Assembly (NCBI GenBank): GCA_023429365.1
Contig: JAEYVW010000213.1
Location: 1 to 9,698, forward strand
Reading direction: 5' to 3'
DNA from: Bacteroidota bacterium
GTDB taxonomy: Bacteria > Bacteroidota > Bacteroidia > Chitinophagales > Chitinophagaceae
DNA length: 9,698 nt
In this document: positions 1 through 5,965 of the stretch, piece by piece
Position numbering within the stretch: position 1 is the stretch's first letter
How the letters are laid out: every line of letters begins with the position of its first letter
Notes under the pieces: generated by a model
What the model saw: the letters and a program-made list of their open reading frames with translations, nothing else
Database searches by the model: none
Told to the model about the DNA's origin: nothing
Made by a program: the position numbers and the translations under genes

Positions 1-689
1 CACAGCCGCATACCATTAAAACCGCAAGGAATCTAAGCCGGCTGTTGAAAGGCCAGGCATACCTGGATAATACGTCTACACTGAATACTTTCAGAAAAAA
101 CGCGGCTGGACATAAAATTGTACATATCGGCACCCATGCCGAATTTAATAACCTGGTACCTGAAAGGTCAAGGCTGATCTTTGCAAAAGATGTTGCAGCC
201 GGAACCGATAGCAATTCCTTATTCCTCGATGAGATTTATGAATGCAATATCAAATCGGATCTTGCCATACTTACAGCCTGTGAATCTGGCAAACCCGGCT
301 TCCAGGATGGAGAAGGCATGATCTCGATCGCTCATGCCTTTAACTATGCCGGTAGTAATAGCATACTTACCGGGCTCTGGAAGATCGATGAAAAAGCCAG
401 CAGCCAGATTACGGAGATCTTTGTCAAGAATCTCGAAAAAGGTATGTCAACTGCCCTTGCATTAAAAGAAGCCAAACTGCAATATCTCGGGCAGGCGCAG
501 GGCCGAACGCTTGCGCCCGCTTATTGGGCCGGTCTTGTGCTGATCGGTCAAACACCCGCCCTGGAGCTGAACGATCCAACCAGTCATACGATCTGGCTAT
601 TCCTGAGTGGAGTTATTTTATTGGCTGTGCTGGTACTCTATTTTCTTCAAAGAAGTCGCAACCTGAAAAACTCTGATCGCGACCGTTGA
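1..689 (+). CDS. CHAT-domain (caspase-like) protein with C-terminal membrane anchor, 5' partial
   Basis: The frame is open from nt 3, so the N-terminus lies outside the window; the first TTG in frame (nt 45) is not a real start. About 228 residues are visible. The CHAT (caspase HetF-associated with TPRs) fold is recognised by the catalytic histidine in HIGTHA (codon 135-137), the catalytic cysteine in LTACESG (codon 279-281), the GEGMISIAHAFNYAG helix and the C-terminal AYWAGLVLIGQ strand. Both dyad residues are present, so a cysteine peptidase activity is possible. After the domain comes one hydrophobic segment (about nt 591-647, IWLFLSGVILLAVLVLYF) and a basic tail with RSR. By the positive-inside rule the tail is cytoplasmic, which would put the CHAT domain in the periplasm. 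In this family the missing N-terminal part is usually TPR repeats, which is an inference here. It converges on the next gene with a 6-bp gap. Substrate and role are unknown. Confidence 0.9.
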   Translation, partial: QPHTIKTARNLSRLLKGQAYLDNTSTLNTFRKNAAGHKIVHIGTHAEFNNLVPERSRLIFAKDVAAGTDSNSLFLDEIYECNIKSDLAILTACESGKPGFQDGEGMISIAHAFNYAGSNSILTGLWKIDEKASSQITEIFVKNLEKGMSTALALKEAKLQYLGQAQGRTLAPAYWAGLVLIGQTPALELNDPTSHTIWLFLSGVILLAVLVLYFLQRSRNLKNSDRDR

Positions 690-695
690 TCGTTT

Positions 696-1121
696 TTAGT
701 TTTCTTCTGTATATTTTTTAAAATTATCCATGATGGCCTGCCAGCCGGCTTGTTGCATCTCGACAGGATTTTCTGATTCTGCTTCGAAGTTTTCAACTAC
801 GCGGGTTTTTTCACCGGCGGGCAAAAACTCGATCTTCACTTTTCTTCCATCGCCCATGGTGTACTCGATATATTCGTGAAGGCGTACCACATCGTAAACG
901 CCACCAAATTCAAATCCAAAACTGCCATCACGAGCTTCCATTCTTGAAGAAAAGCTGCCTCCATCTCGCAGATCGTTCTTCGCCCAGGGCGTATGCCAGT
1001 CATCCGAGGCGTGACTCCATTCTGTGATATGTTCGGGTTTATTCCAATAATCCCATACTTTGCCGATAGGCGCGTTTACGGTTGCCTCTACTGTGACGAT
1101 GGTTCTTTGTTTTGTTTCCAT
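696..1121 (-). CDS. SRPBCC / AHSA1-like ligand-binding domain protein
   Basis: A 141-residue protein of the START/Bet v1-like SRPBCC superfamily, AHSA1-like branch (activator of Hsp90 ATPase homologue 1 domain). Family signatures are the opening strand TVEATVNAPIGKVWDYW, then the HITEW helix, the paired strands GSFSSRMEARDGSFGFEFGGVYDVV, EYIEYTMGDGRKVKIEF, and the closing helix QAGWQAIMDNFKKYTE. Such proteins form a hydrophobic cavity, but their ligands are mostly unknown in bacteria and the Hsp90 link is known only for the eukaryotic founder. No signal peptide is seen, so it should be cytosolic. The frame is open 25 codons further upstream (to 1196), but that extension lacks family similarity, and the ATG at 1121 directly precedes the conserved domain, so I chose it. 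A CATATTTG sequence upstream is only a weak -7 box and no matching -33 TTG was found. Confidence 0.88.
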   Translation of the reverse strand: METKQRTIVTVEATVNAPIGKVWDYWNKPEHITEWSHASDDWHTPWAKNDLRDGGSFSSRMEARDGSFGFEFGGVYDVVRLHEYIEYTMGDGRKVKIEFLPAGEKTRVVENFEAESENPVEMQQAGWQAIMDNFKKYTEEN

Positions 1122-1244
1122 GAGAATCTGTTTTTTGTTTATGGTTTGTTCATACAAATATGAAACTGTTCCTTCATAAAAACGCGGGGCAGACACGACA
1201 TTCGGGGGAGTAAAAACGACATATTTAAATCTGCCTACGCCCCC

Positions 1245-1475
1245 TTGCCACAGATTACACGGATTTCACGGATTGGGAAGCCACGAATTGCACCAATCAC
1301 ACGAATTAAGCTTCTCCATATCCTTTTGAACTTGATTGTAAGAAATACACGGATGGGTGCCTCAAAGCGCAACGGTCAGGCAAGTTGGAACTGATTTTCA
1401 AATCTGTGAAATCTGTGTAATCCGTGGCAAATGAACACGGGAAATCAGATTCGTGTGATTCGTGCGATTCGTGGC
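1245..1475. repeat. 9-bp-periodic intergenic repeats in two crossed inverted pairs (A-B ... A'-B')
   Basis: Four short blocks, each made of about three 9-bp units. Block A (1245-1274) has units of the form GATTnCACG, and its inverted copy A' lies at 1401-1430; 27 of 30 bases match when one is reverse-complemented. Block B (1280-1307) has CACGAATnn units, and its inverted copy B' is at 1448-1475, with 25 of 28 matching. The three A/A' mismatches sit exactly 9 bases apart (positions 8, 17 and 26), so each copy has homogenised its own units. The order A-B-A'-B' is crossed, not nested, so both pairs cannot form one simple hairpin. The roughly 90 bp between the halves are unrelated to the repeats. 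Similar CACGGATTnCACGGATT-like intergenic repeats occur in many Bacteroidota and other environmental genomes. Their function is unknown. Confidence 0.8.
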
Positions 1476-1483
1476 CACCATCT

Positions 1484-1513
1484 TTGGCATCATAGCAGAT
1501 TTTGTTACCTTCG
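1484..1513 (+). promoter_or_regulatory. Predicted Bacteroidetes-type promoter for the PhnA-family gene
   Basis: TTG at 1484-1486 (within TTTG) and TACCTTCG at 1506-1513 are separated by exactly 19 bases. This fits the Bacteroidetes sigma-ABfr consensus TTG-N19-TAnnTTTG with one mismatch in the -7 box. Transcription would begin near 1518, leaving a leader of about 15 nt before the ATG at 1533. The repeat block B' ends only 8 bp upstream of the -33 element. Confidence 0.6.
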
Positions 1514-1532
1514 CGCCTCTCAAATAAGGAAT

Positions 1533-2111
1533 ATGAAACAAGACGAACTAATGCAAAGAAGTGGAAACCAGTGTGAACTTTGTAAATCCGACGGCCCACT
1601 TCGCAAATTTGAAGTACCACCTGCCACAATCATTACAGACAACACGATATTGATCTGCGAAAAATGCGCCCAGCAAATTGAAAAGAAAGCTGAACTCGAC
1701 AACGATCACTGGCAATTCCTGTCCACCACAATGTGGAGCGAGATTCCGGCCATACAGGTTGTATCCTGGCGCATGCTCAACCGTCTGAGGAACGAAAGCT
1801 GGGCTATGGAAAATCTCGACATGATGTACCTCGATGAGCAAATGCTGGCATGGGCAAAGGCCACAGGTGATCATGAAAGTGATGCCACAGTCGAACTCCA
1901 CCGCGATAGTAACGGCCACGTACTTCAAAGTGGCGACTCCGTGGTATTGACCAAATCACTCGATGTAAAAGGCTCAACACTGAATGCCAAAATGGGAACT
2001 GTTGTAAAGAACATTCGGCTGGTGGAAGACAATACCGAACAAATCGAAGGGAAAATTGAAGGACAAACCATTGTGATACTTACAAAGTTTGTGCGCAAGC
2101 AAAACCCCTGA
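1533..2111 (+). CDS. phnA: PhnA/YjdM-family zinc-ribbon protein
   Basis: A 192-residue protein. The N-terminus carries a zinc ribbon with two CxxC knuckles (C14-ELC17 and C42-EKC45), flanked by RSGNQCELC and ILICEKCAQQ. The C-terminus (about 125-190) is the PhnA/YjdM domain with DSNGHVLQSGDSVVL, VKGS and IVILTKFVRK. The E. coli homologue is about 110 residues; the long form here, with a helical middle (about 50-115) rich in Trp and Met, is what one expects in Bacteroidota. The name comes from the E. coli phosphonate locus, but the protein is not a proven phosphonoacetate hydrolase and its real role is unclear. No phosphonate genes are nearby, which argues against that role here. The ATG at 1533 was chosen because it precedes the zinc ribbon and fits the promoter at 1484-1513; an upstream ATG at 1431 lies in repeat DNA. 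Probably monocistronic. Confidence 0.9.
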   Translation: MKQDELMQRSGNQCELCKSDGPLRKFEVPPATIITDNTILICEKCAQQIEKKAELDNDHWQFLSTTMWSEIPAIQVVSWRMLNRLRNESWAMENLDMMYLDEQMLAWAKATGDHESDATVELHRDSNGHVLQSGDSVVLTKSLDVKGSTLNAKMGTVVKNIRLVEDNTEQIEGKIEGQTIVILTKFVRKQNP

Positions 2112-2169
2112 TGAGTATCCATCGGTTCGCGCAATAGCAAATAGCCAATAACTTTTTAAAAGAGATCTT

Positions 2170-2856
2170 CTACCGGAGAATATAGGTCACGCCATTTATA
2201 TTCTGACGATAAGAACCCGTCTTCAACGCCCCTTGCTGCCTTGGATCCAGGGAAGTGCCCCAGTTGTAGTTTACCGAACCGATGCTTTTAATTTTGCCGC
2301 GGATCGCTTTATCGTCAAACGTTGAGTGATACTGTATGCGGGTATTGCCAACAGATTTTAGTTTACCACGGAAAGCTTCATTCTCCAGCGACTGATAATA
2401 GTCCAGCACCAGGTTGCCGGCAAAACGTAGTTTACCTTTTAGCGCTGCATTATCAAACTGGGTATAGTAGTCGAGGCCTATCGACCCGATTGATTTAAGT
2501 TTTCCCGGTTTACCATCCTTTTCAAATGCACCGTAGTAAGTCAACATACAGGTGCCGATACTTTTTACTTTCCCCCGAACGACGGAATCGGAAGTTTCTG
2601 GTCCAAAATAATCGACCCTTCCCATAAAAGGCTGGAGTTTGGGAGCATAATAATTTGAATTACGGTCCGACCTCATCTCCGTACCCCATTCCATGAGGTT
2701 TCCATCTACAGAAACCCGGATCAGGACGTCTTGATCGGTAATAAAAGTAAAATATGAAAGTGTGGAGGCCCCTGAAAAGCTGATCTGGCTCAACTGCTGC
2801 GACCAGGCCAATACGCTCACAAATAGAAACGACATAACGGCAAGAATCTTCCTCAT
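2170..2856 (-). CDS. Secreted protein built from 23-residue tandem repeats, unknown function
   Basis: A 228-residue protein that I do not recognise. Residues 1-20 are a clear signal peptide (basic MRK, hydrophobic core, AWSQQ cleavage region), and there is no lipobox, so it should be periplasmic or exported. From residue 95 it consists of four 23-residue units (95-117, 118-140, 141-163, 164-186) and a fifth of 22 (187-208). The pattern is GKlKSIG-x4-LxYYxxFxNxAxr, and unit starts are GKVKSIG, GKLKSIG, GKLRFAG, GKLKSVG and GKIKSIG. A degenerate earlier unit (GRVDYFG, from residue 79) and a late GALKTG are also visible. Alternating hydrophobic and aromatic residues with regular glycines suggest a repetitive beta structure such as a solenoid, which is inference. 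Residues 24-60 (SFSGA..LIRVSVDGNLMEWG) may be a separate beta cap. The gene is divergent from the coiled-coil gene and converges on the PhnA-family gene across 58 bp with no obvious terminator. Confidence 0.8.
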   Translation of the reverse strand: MRKILAVMSFLFVSVLAWSQQLSQISFSGASTLSYFTFITDQDVLIRVSVDGNLMEWGTEMRSDRNSNYYAPKLQPFMGRVDYFGPETSDSVVRGKVKSIGTCMLTYYGAFEKDGKPGKLKSIGSIGLDYYTQFDNAALKGKLRFAGNLVLDYYQSLENEAFRGKLKSVGNTRIQYHSTFDDKAIRGKIKSIGSVNYNWGTSLDPRQQGALKTGSYRQNINGVTYILR

Positions 2857-2882
2857 AACAGGTGGTGGGTTTAGGGTGGAAC

Positions 2883-2913
2883 TAAAAATAATAATTTCAT
2901 CCTATAAATGCAA
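2883..2913 (-). promoter_or_regulatory. Possible promoter for the 23-residue-repeat protein
   Basis: On the minus strand a TTG (complement of 2911-2913) is followed after 20 bases by TATTTTTA (complement of 2883-2890). This is a one-mismatch TAnnTTTG box. Transcription would start near 2878, about 22 bases before the ATG. The region is AT-rich, so a chance match is possible. Confidence 0.4.
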
Positions 2914-3071
2914 CCCCATACCCCCCAATACCAGGTAAATTGGCCCCTGCAAAAAAGCAAAGTTGCTGCGATAAATATCTGGTATTCCAGTGTGTTTAGG
3001 CCGTTTAAAACCTTTGGTATAGGGAAAAAACACGTAGTAATACTCGCATTTTTATTTTTTTAATATCTACT

Positions 3072-3090
3072 TTTAAGCTGCAAGCTTAAA
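3072..3090. promoter_or_regulatory. Short perfect palindrome just upstream of the coiled-coil gene
   Basis: TTTAAGC (3072-3078) and GCTTAAA (3084-3090) form a perfect 7-bp inverted repeat around TGCAA. It ends 10 bases before the ATG at 3101. It could be an operator or a small hairpin in the leader; nothing else in the window shares it. The rest of the 244-bp divergent gap (2857-3100) is AT-rich, and I found no convincing promoter for the rightward gene. Confidence 0.3.
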
Positions 3091-3100
3091 CCCATATTTT

Positions 3101-3817
3101 ATGAAACCCACCCTGATCCAGCATCCTTTGAAGAGGATTCATTTCAATTACAAGTACGAAGCTGCCCTCAGCGATTTTGAACGCGCTTTCATAGAAAGAT
3201 ATAAACAGCTGCATGACGAGCTGGCCATGATAAAGGAGGAACTGCTCGAGCTACGACCTTGCATCAGAAAAGTCTCCCGGGAACTTAAACTGGTCCGCAA
3301 ATCCTTTGACATCTTGCATGAAAAAATCAGGCTCACCGAACAAATGCTTGGCCTCCGCCCTGCCGTCGATATTCCTAAAGGAGAGTTCCGTGTAAAGCCA
3401 GGAGAGATCAACCATGTGCTGAATGAGTTTCAGTCGGTGCGCCAGGAATACTGGGCCATCATGGTGCCCATGCACAATCGGTTTAATGACGTTTACATAC
3501 GCTTTACTGCTTTTGATGACACTGTAGAGCGATTTGAAAAAGAATACTCACAACCCCTGCTCAGCAATCCCGATAGCATGGAGATAGATACGAATTGTTT
3601 TGACGTGGATATGAACGAATTCCGAAAACAGTGGATGGCGATAACAGATATGCAGGATGTTTGCCTGGATGAATATGCCGAATGGGTGAAGGAACAGACC
3701 AGCCTCGTTAACGATTCAACGGCGTTGTACGACCGTATTAAGAAACTGTTTCAATATATCAGCAATATTCAAAAGTATAATTCCACCCATCGGGAAAATG
3801 ATTTCGGGCTGAATTAG
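3101..3817 (+). CDS. Unrecognised helical, coiled-coil-like protein
   Basis: A 238-residue protein with no family I can name. It has no signal peptide and no membrane segment, so it is probably cytosolic. Residues about 20-85 are long charged helices with leucine/isoleucine spacing typical of a coiled coil (for example LHDELAMIKEELLEL, ELKLVRKSFDILHEKIRL). A short proline/glycine linker follows (86-102, RPAVDIPKGEFRVKPGE). A second helical half (103-225) is rich in aromatic residues (EYWAIM, FRKQWMAI, EYAEWVKEQ) and ends in IKKLFQYISNIQKY. A helical bundle or scaffold-like protein is the most that can be inferred. The ATG at 3101 is the first in frame after the AT-rich gap. Its stop lies 3 bp from the stop of the convergent PAS/kinase-like gene. 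Codon use looks like that of its neighbours. Confidence 0.75.
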   Translation: MKPTLIQHPLKRIHFNYKYEAALSDFERAFIERYKQLHDELAMIKEELLELRPCIRKVSRELKLVRKSFDILHEKIRLTEQMLGLRPAVDIPKGEFRVKPGEINHVLNEFQSVRQEYWAIMVPMHNRFNDVYIRFTAFDDTVERFEKEYSQPLLSNPDSMEIDTNCFDVDMNEFRKQWMAITDMQDVCLDEYAEWVKEQTSLVNDSTALYDRIKKLFQYISNIQKYNSTHRENDFGLN

Positions 3818-3820
3818 TTG

Positions 3821-4756
3821 CTAATGACTCCCAGCGAGGAGCAAAATATTTGCAGTCTCACCTTCGCGTTGAATATCTACAGTAGTATTATTATTGCTCT
3901 TTGCGAGCCGGATATTAACAAAGTTGACACCTTCCTCCCGGGCGATTAGTGAGAGCACCTCCTGGCAACTCCTGAACAGGTTGGTTTTTACTTCTCCCGC
4001 CATATCTTCTTCCAGGTCGCAATGATACGCACAAGAGATACCTGTGTGCATCGTAAACTCGCGGCAGGCATATTCCATAGTTTCATTGAAACCGAGGTCA
4101 AATAGCATGGACGGGCTTACGGAAAAGGACAATCTGCGGATCGCTTTTACAAGCTGTTCGGATATCGTAACGATATCTCCGAGTTTTGAGGCAGTCTCAG
4201 CGGGCAATCCTTCCATCCGGTTCTGGACCACCTCTGATTGCCACTTTAATGCCGCAGCCAACTGAGCTAGTTCTTCATGAAGTTCATGCGCCAGCGTTCT
4301 GCGATCCTCCTCTGCACGATTCCGGTATTCATGAACCATGTTTTGGTAGGCCCTAAGCTTTGCTTTGAATTCTTCTTCCCTCAGTTTGTTTTCTGTAATA
4401 TTTTTAGCTATGGCAAAAACGACCTCCTTATCAGGAATGTACACTGATGTCCATTCCAGCCAGACTGTTTCGCCATTCTTTGTCAGGTAGCGATTCTGAA
4501 AATTTAGTAATGGTTTGCCCTCCATTAACCTGAGTCTTCCCTGACCGGTCAGTTCATAATCATCCGGGTGTAAAAAAGAAAATATGGGTCGTGAATAGAG
4601 CTCCCCGGGTTCATATTGCAGTGTGTTGATGACTGCCGGGTTTACCATTTTAAAATATCCATCTTTCCCGGCAACGCAAACAAAGTCGTGCGTCAGCTCA
4701 AACAAGGCAAGCATTTCGTATTCACGCTGTACTGATTTGGTCATGTTGTAGTTCAT
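3821..4756 (-). CDS. PAS-domain HisKA_3-type histidine kinase-like protein lacking the ATP-binding core
   Basis: A 311-residue cytosolic protein with no membrane segment. Residues about 13-122 form a PAS domain (HDFVCVAGKDGYFKMVNPAV, FLHPDDYE, RYLTKNGETVWLEW, AIAKNITENK). A short helix (123-148) leads to a HisKA_3 dimerisation/phospho-acceptor domain, DRRTLAHELHEELAQLAAAL, with the acceptor His at residue 160 (codon 4277-4279). The usual X-region follows (LSFSVSPSMLFDLGFNETMEYA). The ATPase region is only a stub: the N-box place reads LFRSCQEVLSLIAREE without the Asn, the strand NIRLAKSNNNTTVDIQ follows, and the protein stops at LLLAGSH, with no DDGxGF-like box or later G boxes. No other frame continues the domain, and the convergent neighbour begins 3 bp away. 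It may therefore be phosphorylated by another kinase, or act as a phosphatase or sensor adaptor. The ATG at 4756 was chosen because an upstream TTG (4798) lies inside the predicted promoter; an ATG at 4744 is also possible. Confidence 0.85.
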   Translation of the reverse strand: MNYNMTKSVQREYEMLALFELTHDFVCVAGKDGYFKMVNPAVINTLQYEPGELYSRPIFSFLHPDDYELTGQGRLRLMEGKPLLNFQNRYLTKNGETVWLEWTSVYIPDKEVVFAIAKNITENKLREEEFKAKLRAYQNMVHEYRNRAEEDRRTLAHELHEELAQLAAALKWQSEVVQNRMEGLPAETASKLGDIVTISEQLVKAIRRLSFSVSPSMLFDLGFNETMEYACREFTMHTGISCAYHCDLEEDMAGEVKTNLFRSCQEVLSLIAREEGVNFVNIRLAKSNNNTTVDIQREGETANILLLAGSH

Positions 4757-4781
4757 TCTTCCTGGCTGCAGGAGGAAGCTC

Positions 4782-4812
4782 GAAAGATAACCCTGCAATT
4801 ACTATTTCCCAA
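4782..4812 (-). promoter_or_regulatory. Predicted promoter for the PAS/HisKA_3 gene
   Basis: On the minus strand TTG (complement of 4810-4812), 20 bases, then TATCTTTC (complement of 4782-4789), one mismatch from TAnnTTTG. Transcription would begin near 4777, about 21 bases before the ATG at 4756. This placement excludes a start at the upstream TTG codon (4796-4798), which falls in the promoter spacer. Confidence 0.5.
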
Positions 4813-4904
4813 TACCTGGATTTATTATTTTTTCACATAATTAGCCATACCCGATAGTGCTGTCTTACGGCTTTCCGTATTATTTTTAACGACAACTACC
4901 ATCA

Positions 4905-5468
4905 TTGGATTTCCTGCTTAGTCATATCAGGGATTATTATCCCCTTAGCCCCGCTGCAGAAAAAGAATTGCAGAATTGTTTTGATCGGGTTATTGCTCAC
5001 AAAAATGACTACCTGTTGCAGGAAGGCAGGGTCTGCCGGCAGTTATACTTTGTGGAGCAGGGAGCCCTTCGTGGCTATTATATGCTTGAAGGCCGGCAGA
5101 TCACGCACTGGTTTGGCTTTGAAAACGATTTCGTAACCTCCTTTCACAGTTTTATTACCGGTCAGCCGGCCGTTGAAAACATCCAGTTACTCGAGGGAAG
5201 TATCCTTTGGGTCATCTCAAAAGAAAAGCTGACGAACCTGTTTAACCAGCATCACGAGATCGAACGACTGGTCAGGATCGCCTACGAAAAATATTACCTG
5301 CGCCTGGAAGAACGTTTTGTCAATGCGCATTTCAAAACGGCCGCGGAGCGATATGAAAATCTATTACTGCAAACGCCACATATTTTGGAAAGAGTGCCAC
5401 TGGGATATATCGCATCCTACCTCGGTATCAGCCAGGAAACGCTGAGCCGGATACGTGGTCGTATTTAA
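4905..5468 (+). CDS. Crp/Fnr-family transcriptional regulator, TTG start
   Basis: A 187-residue regulator. Residues about 25-115 form a cyclic-nucleotide-binding-type beta barrel ([59 protein letters not shown]). The classic cAMP-binding R-x-S phosphate cassette is not visible, so the signal is probably not cAMP, as in many Bacteroidota members. A dimerisation helix (about 116-145) is followed by a compact helix-turn-helix (163-187, [22 protein letters not shown]). The recognition helix has E178-T-L-S181-R182, the E-x-x-S-R pattern by which FNR-type proteins read TTGA half-sites. It has only two cysteines (25, 44), too few for an Fnr iron-sulfur cluster. No in-frame ATG lies between the upstream stop (4887-4889) and TTG 4905, and the family N-terminus begins there, so a TTG start is required. 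It is divergent from the kinase-like gene (148 bp) and 80 bp upstream of yiaA, whose control region carries a matching palindrome. Confidence 0.92.
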   Translation: MDFLLSHIRDYYPLSPAAEKELQNCFDRVIAHKNDYLLQEGRVCRQLYFVEQGALRGYYMLEGRQITHWFGFENDFVTSFHSFITGQPAVENIQLLEGSILWVISKEKLTNLFNQHHEIERLVRIAYEKYYLRLEERFVNAHFKTAAERYENLLLQTPHILERVPLGYIASYLGISQETLSRIRGRI

Positions 5469-5483
5469 CATTTCAAACATCCT

Positions 5484-5503
5484 TTTTTGACCTTTGTCAA
5501 AAA
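5484..5503. promoter_or_regulatory. Crp/Fnr-type operator palindrome upstream of yiaA
   Basis: A perfect 8-bp inverted repeat with a 4-bp centre: TTTTTGAC, CTTT, GTCAAAAA. The core TTGAC-N4-GTCAA has the 5-4-5 geometry and the half-site typical of FNR/DNR/HcpR-like members of the Crp/Fnr family. Its centre (5493/5494) lies about 41 bp before the start point predicted from the -7 box at 5523-5530, which is the class II activator position. It begins 16 bp after the stop of the Crp/Fnr gene. As a hairpin the stem is AT-rich, so a terminator role is less likely. Confidence 0.65.
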
Positions 5504-5522
5504 TTGCCCGGCATCTCCCATA

Positions 5523-5530
5523 TAGATTTG
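5523..5530 (+). promoter_or_regulatory. Predicted -7 box of the yiaA promoter
   Basis: TAGATTTG is a perfect match to the Bacteroidetes -7 consensus TAnnTTTG and lies 18 bases before the yiaA ATG. There is no TTG at the normal 19-20 base spacing upstream. A missing -33 element with an activator palindrome centred near -41 is what one would expect of an activator-dependent promoter. Confidence 0.55.
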
Positions 5531-5548
5531 TTTCCTAAACCACTACAC

Positions 5549-5965
5549 ATGGAACAAACACAAAACCAAAAACCTTCCGCCGCTTTCGTGGCAGCTTCCT
5601 GGCTGGCACTATTTATTGGCATTATCGCATTTCTGATAGGGCTTTGGAATGCAGAAATGGAACTCAATGAAAAAGGCTATTATTTCACCGTACTGATGTT
5701 TGGACTTTTCTCTGCGATATCGGTTCAAAAAGCGGTTCGCGATCAGCTGGAAGGCATTCCCGTTACCAATATCTACTATGGACTCGCATGGTTCACCACC
5801 ATTCTATCCGTCGTTTTACTCACGATCGGCCTTTGGAACGCCGATATCGAAAAAAGCGAAAAGGGATTCTATGCGATGGCCTTCGTGCTAAGCCTGTATG
5901 CAGCTATTGCTGTTCAGAAAAATACCAGGGATATGAAGACGGCTGGGGATGGGACTGATGGGTGA
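5549..5965 (+). CDS. yiaA: YiaA/YiaB-type inner membrane protein with duplicated domain
   Basis: A 138-residue integral membrane protein of the YiaAB two-helix family. It holds two copies of the module: residues about 12-66 and 75-128. Both share the motifs [16 protein letters not shown] / [16 protein letters not shown] and [10 protein letters not shown] / [10 protein letters not shown], and each has two hydrophobic helices, giving four membrane segments in total. The E. coli YiaA protein has the same doubled layout and similar length; its biochemical function is not established. The ATG at 5549 was chosen over an in-frame TTG at 5504, because the latter lies next to the operator and upstream of the predicted transcription start. 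The last residues (about 131-138, TAGDGTDG) are low-complexity and run into the 7-bp repeat array, whose first unit overlaps the stop codon. Regulation by the adjacent Crp/Fnr protein is likely from the palindrome at 5484-5503. Confidence 0.88.
   Translation: MEQTQNQKPSAAFVAASWLALFIGIIAFLIGLWNAEMELNEKGYYFTVLMFGLFSAISVQKAVRDQLEGIPVTNIYYGLAWFTTILSVVLLTIGLWNADIEKSEKGFYAMAFVLSLYAAIAVQKNTRDMKTAGDGTDG

Larger units (their letters stand above)
1122..1532. other. Intergenic gap of 411 bp without a gene
   Basis: The gap lies between the divergent starts of the SRPBCC gene and the PhnA-family gene. It contains the 9-bp-periodic repeat blocks (1245-1475) and the promoter for the rightward gene (1484-1513). 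Open frames can be read through the repeats on both strands, because a 9-bp period preserves frame; they give repetitive peptides such as HESHESHES and are not credible genes. I see nothing else recognisable in 1122-1244 or in the 1311-1400 spacer. Confidence 0.7.

Noticed and set aside
1..689. CHAT-based antiphage defence system
   Set aside because: The N-terminus is missing and no defence partner lies next to it (the neighbour is an SRPBCC protein). The C-terminal membrane anchor suggests an envelope protein instead.
1245..1475. CRISPR-like array
   Set aside because: The units are 9 bp with no unique spacers, the halves are inverted, and there are no cas genes.
1306..1629. Open frame on the minus strand giving a peptide with HESHESHES and DYTDFTD
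   Set aside because: It runs through the 9-bp repeats, whose period keeps any frame open, and overlaps the start of the PhnA-family gene. It is a translation artefact of the repeats.
1533..2111. Phosphonate degradation operon from the PhnA name
   Set aside because: No phn transport or C-P lyase genes are present, and the PhnA/YjdM family is not a proven phosphonate enzyme.
2927..2986. AATACCAG ... CTGGTATT inverted repeat in the divergent gap
   Set aside because: An 8-bp pair with a 44-bp spacer is likely by chance in a 244-bp AT-rich region.
4866..4879. TACGG-N4-CCGTA inverted repeat upstream of the Crp/Fnr gene as an autoregulatory operator
   Set aside because: It has the right 5-4-5 geometry, but the half-site is not the TTGA type expected for an E-x-x-S-R recognition helix, and a 5-bp match in a 148-bp region is easily chance.
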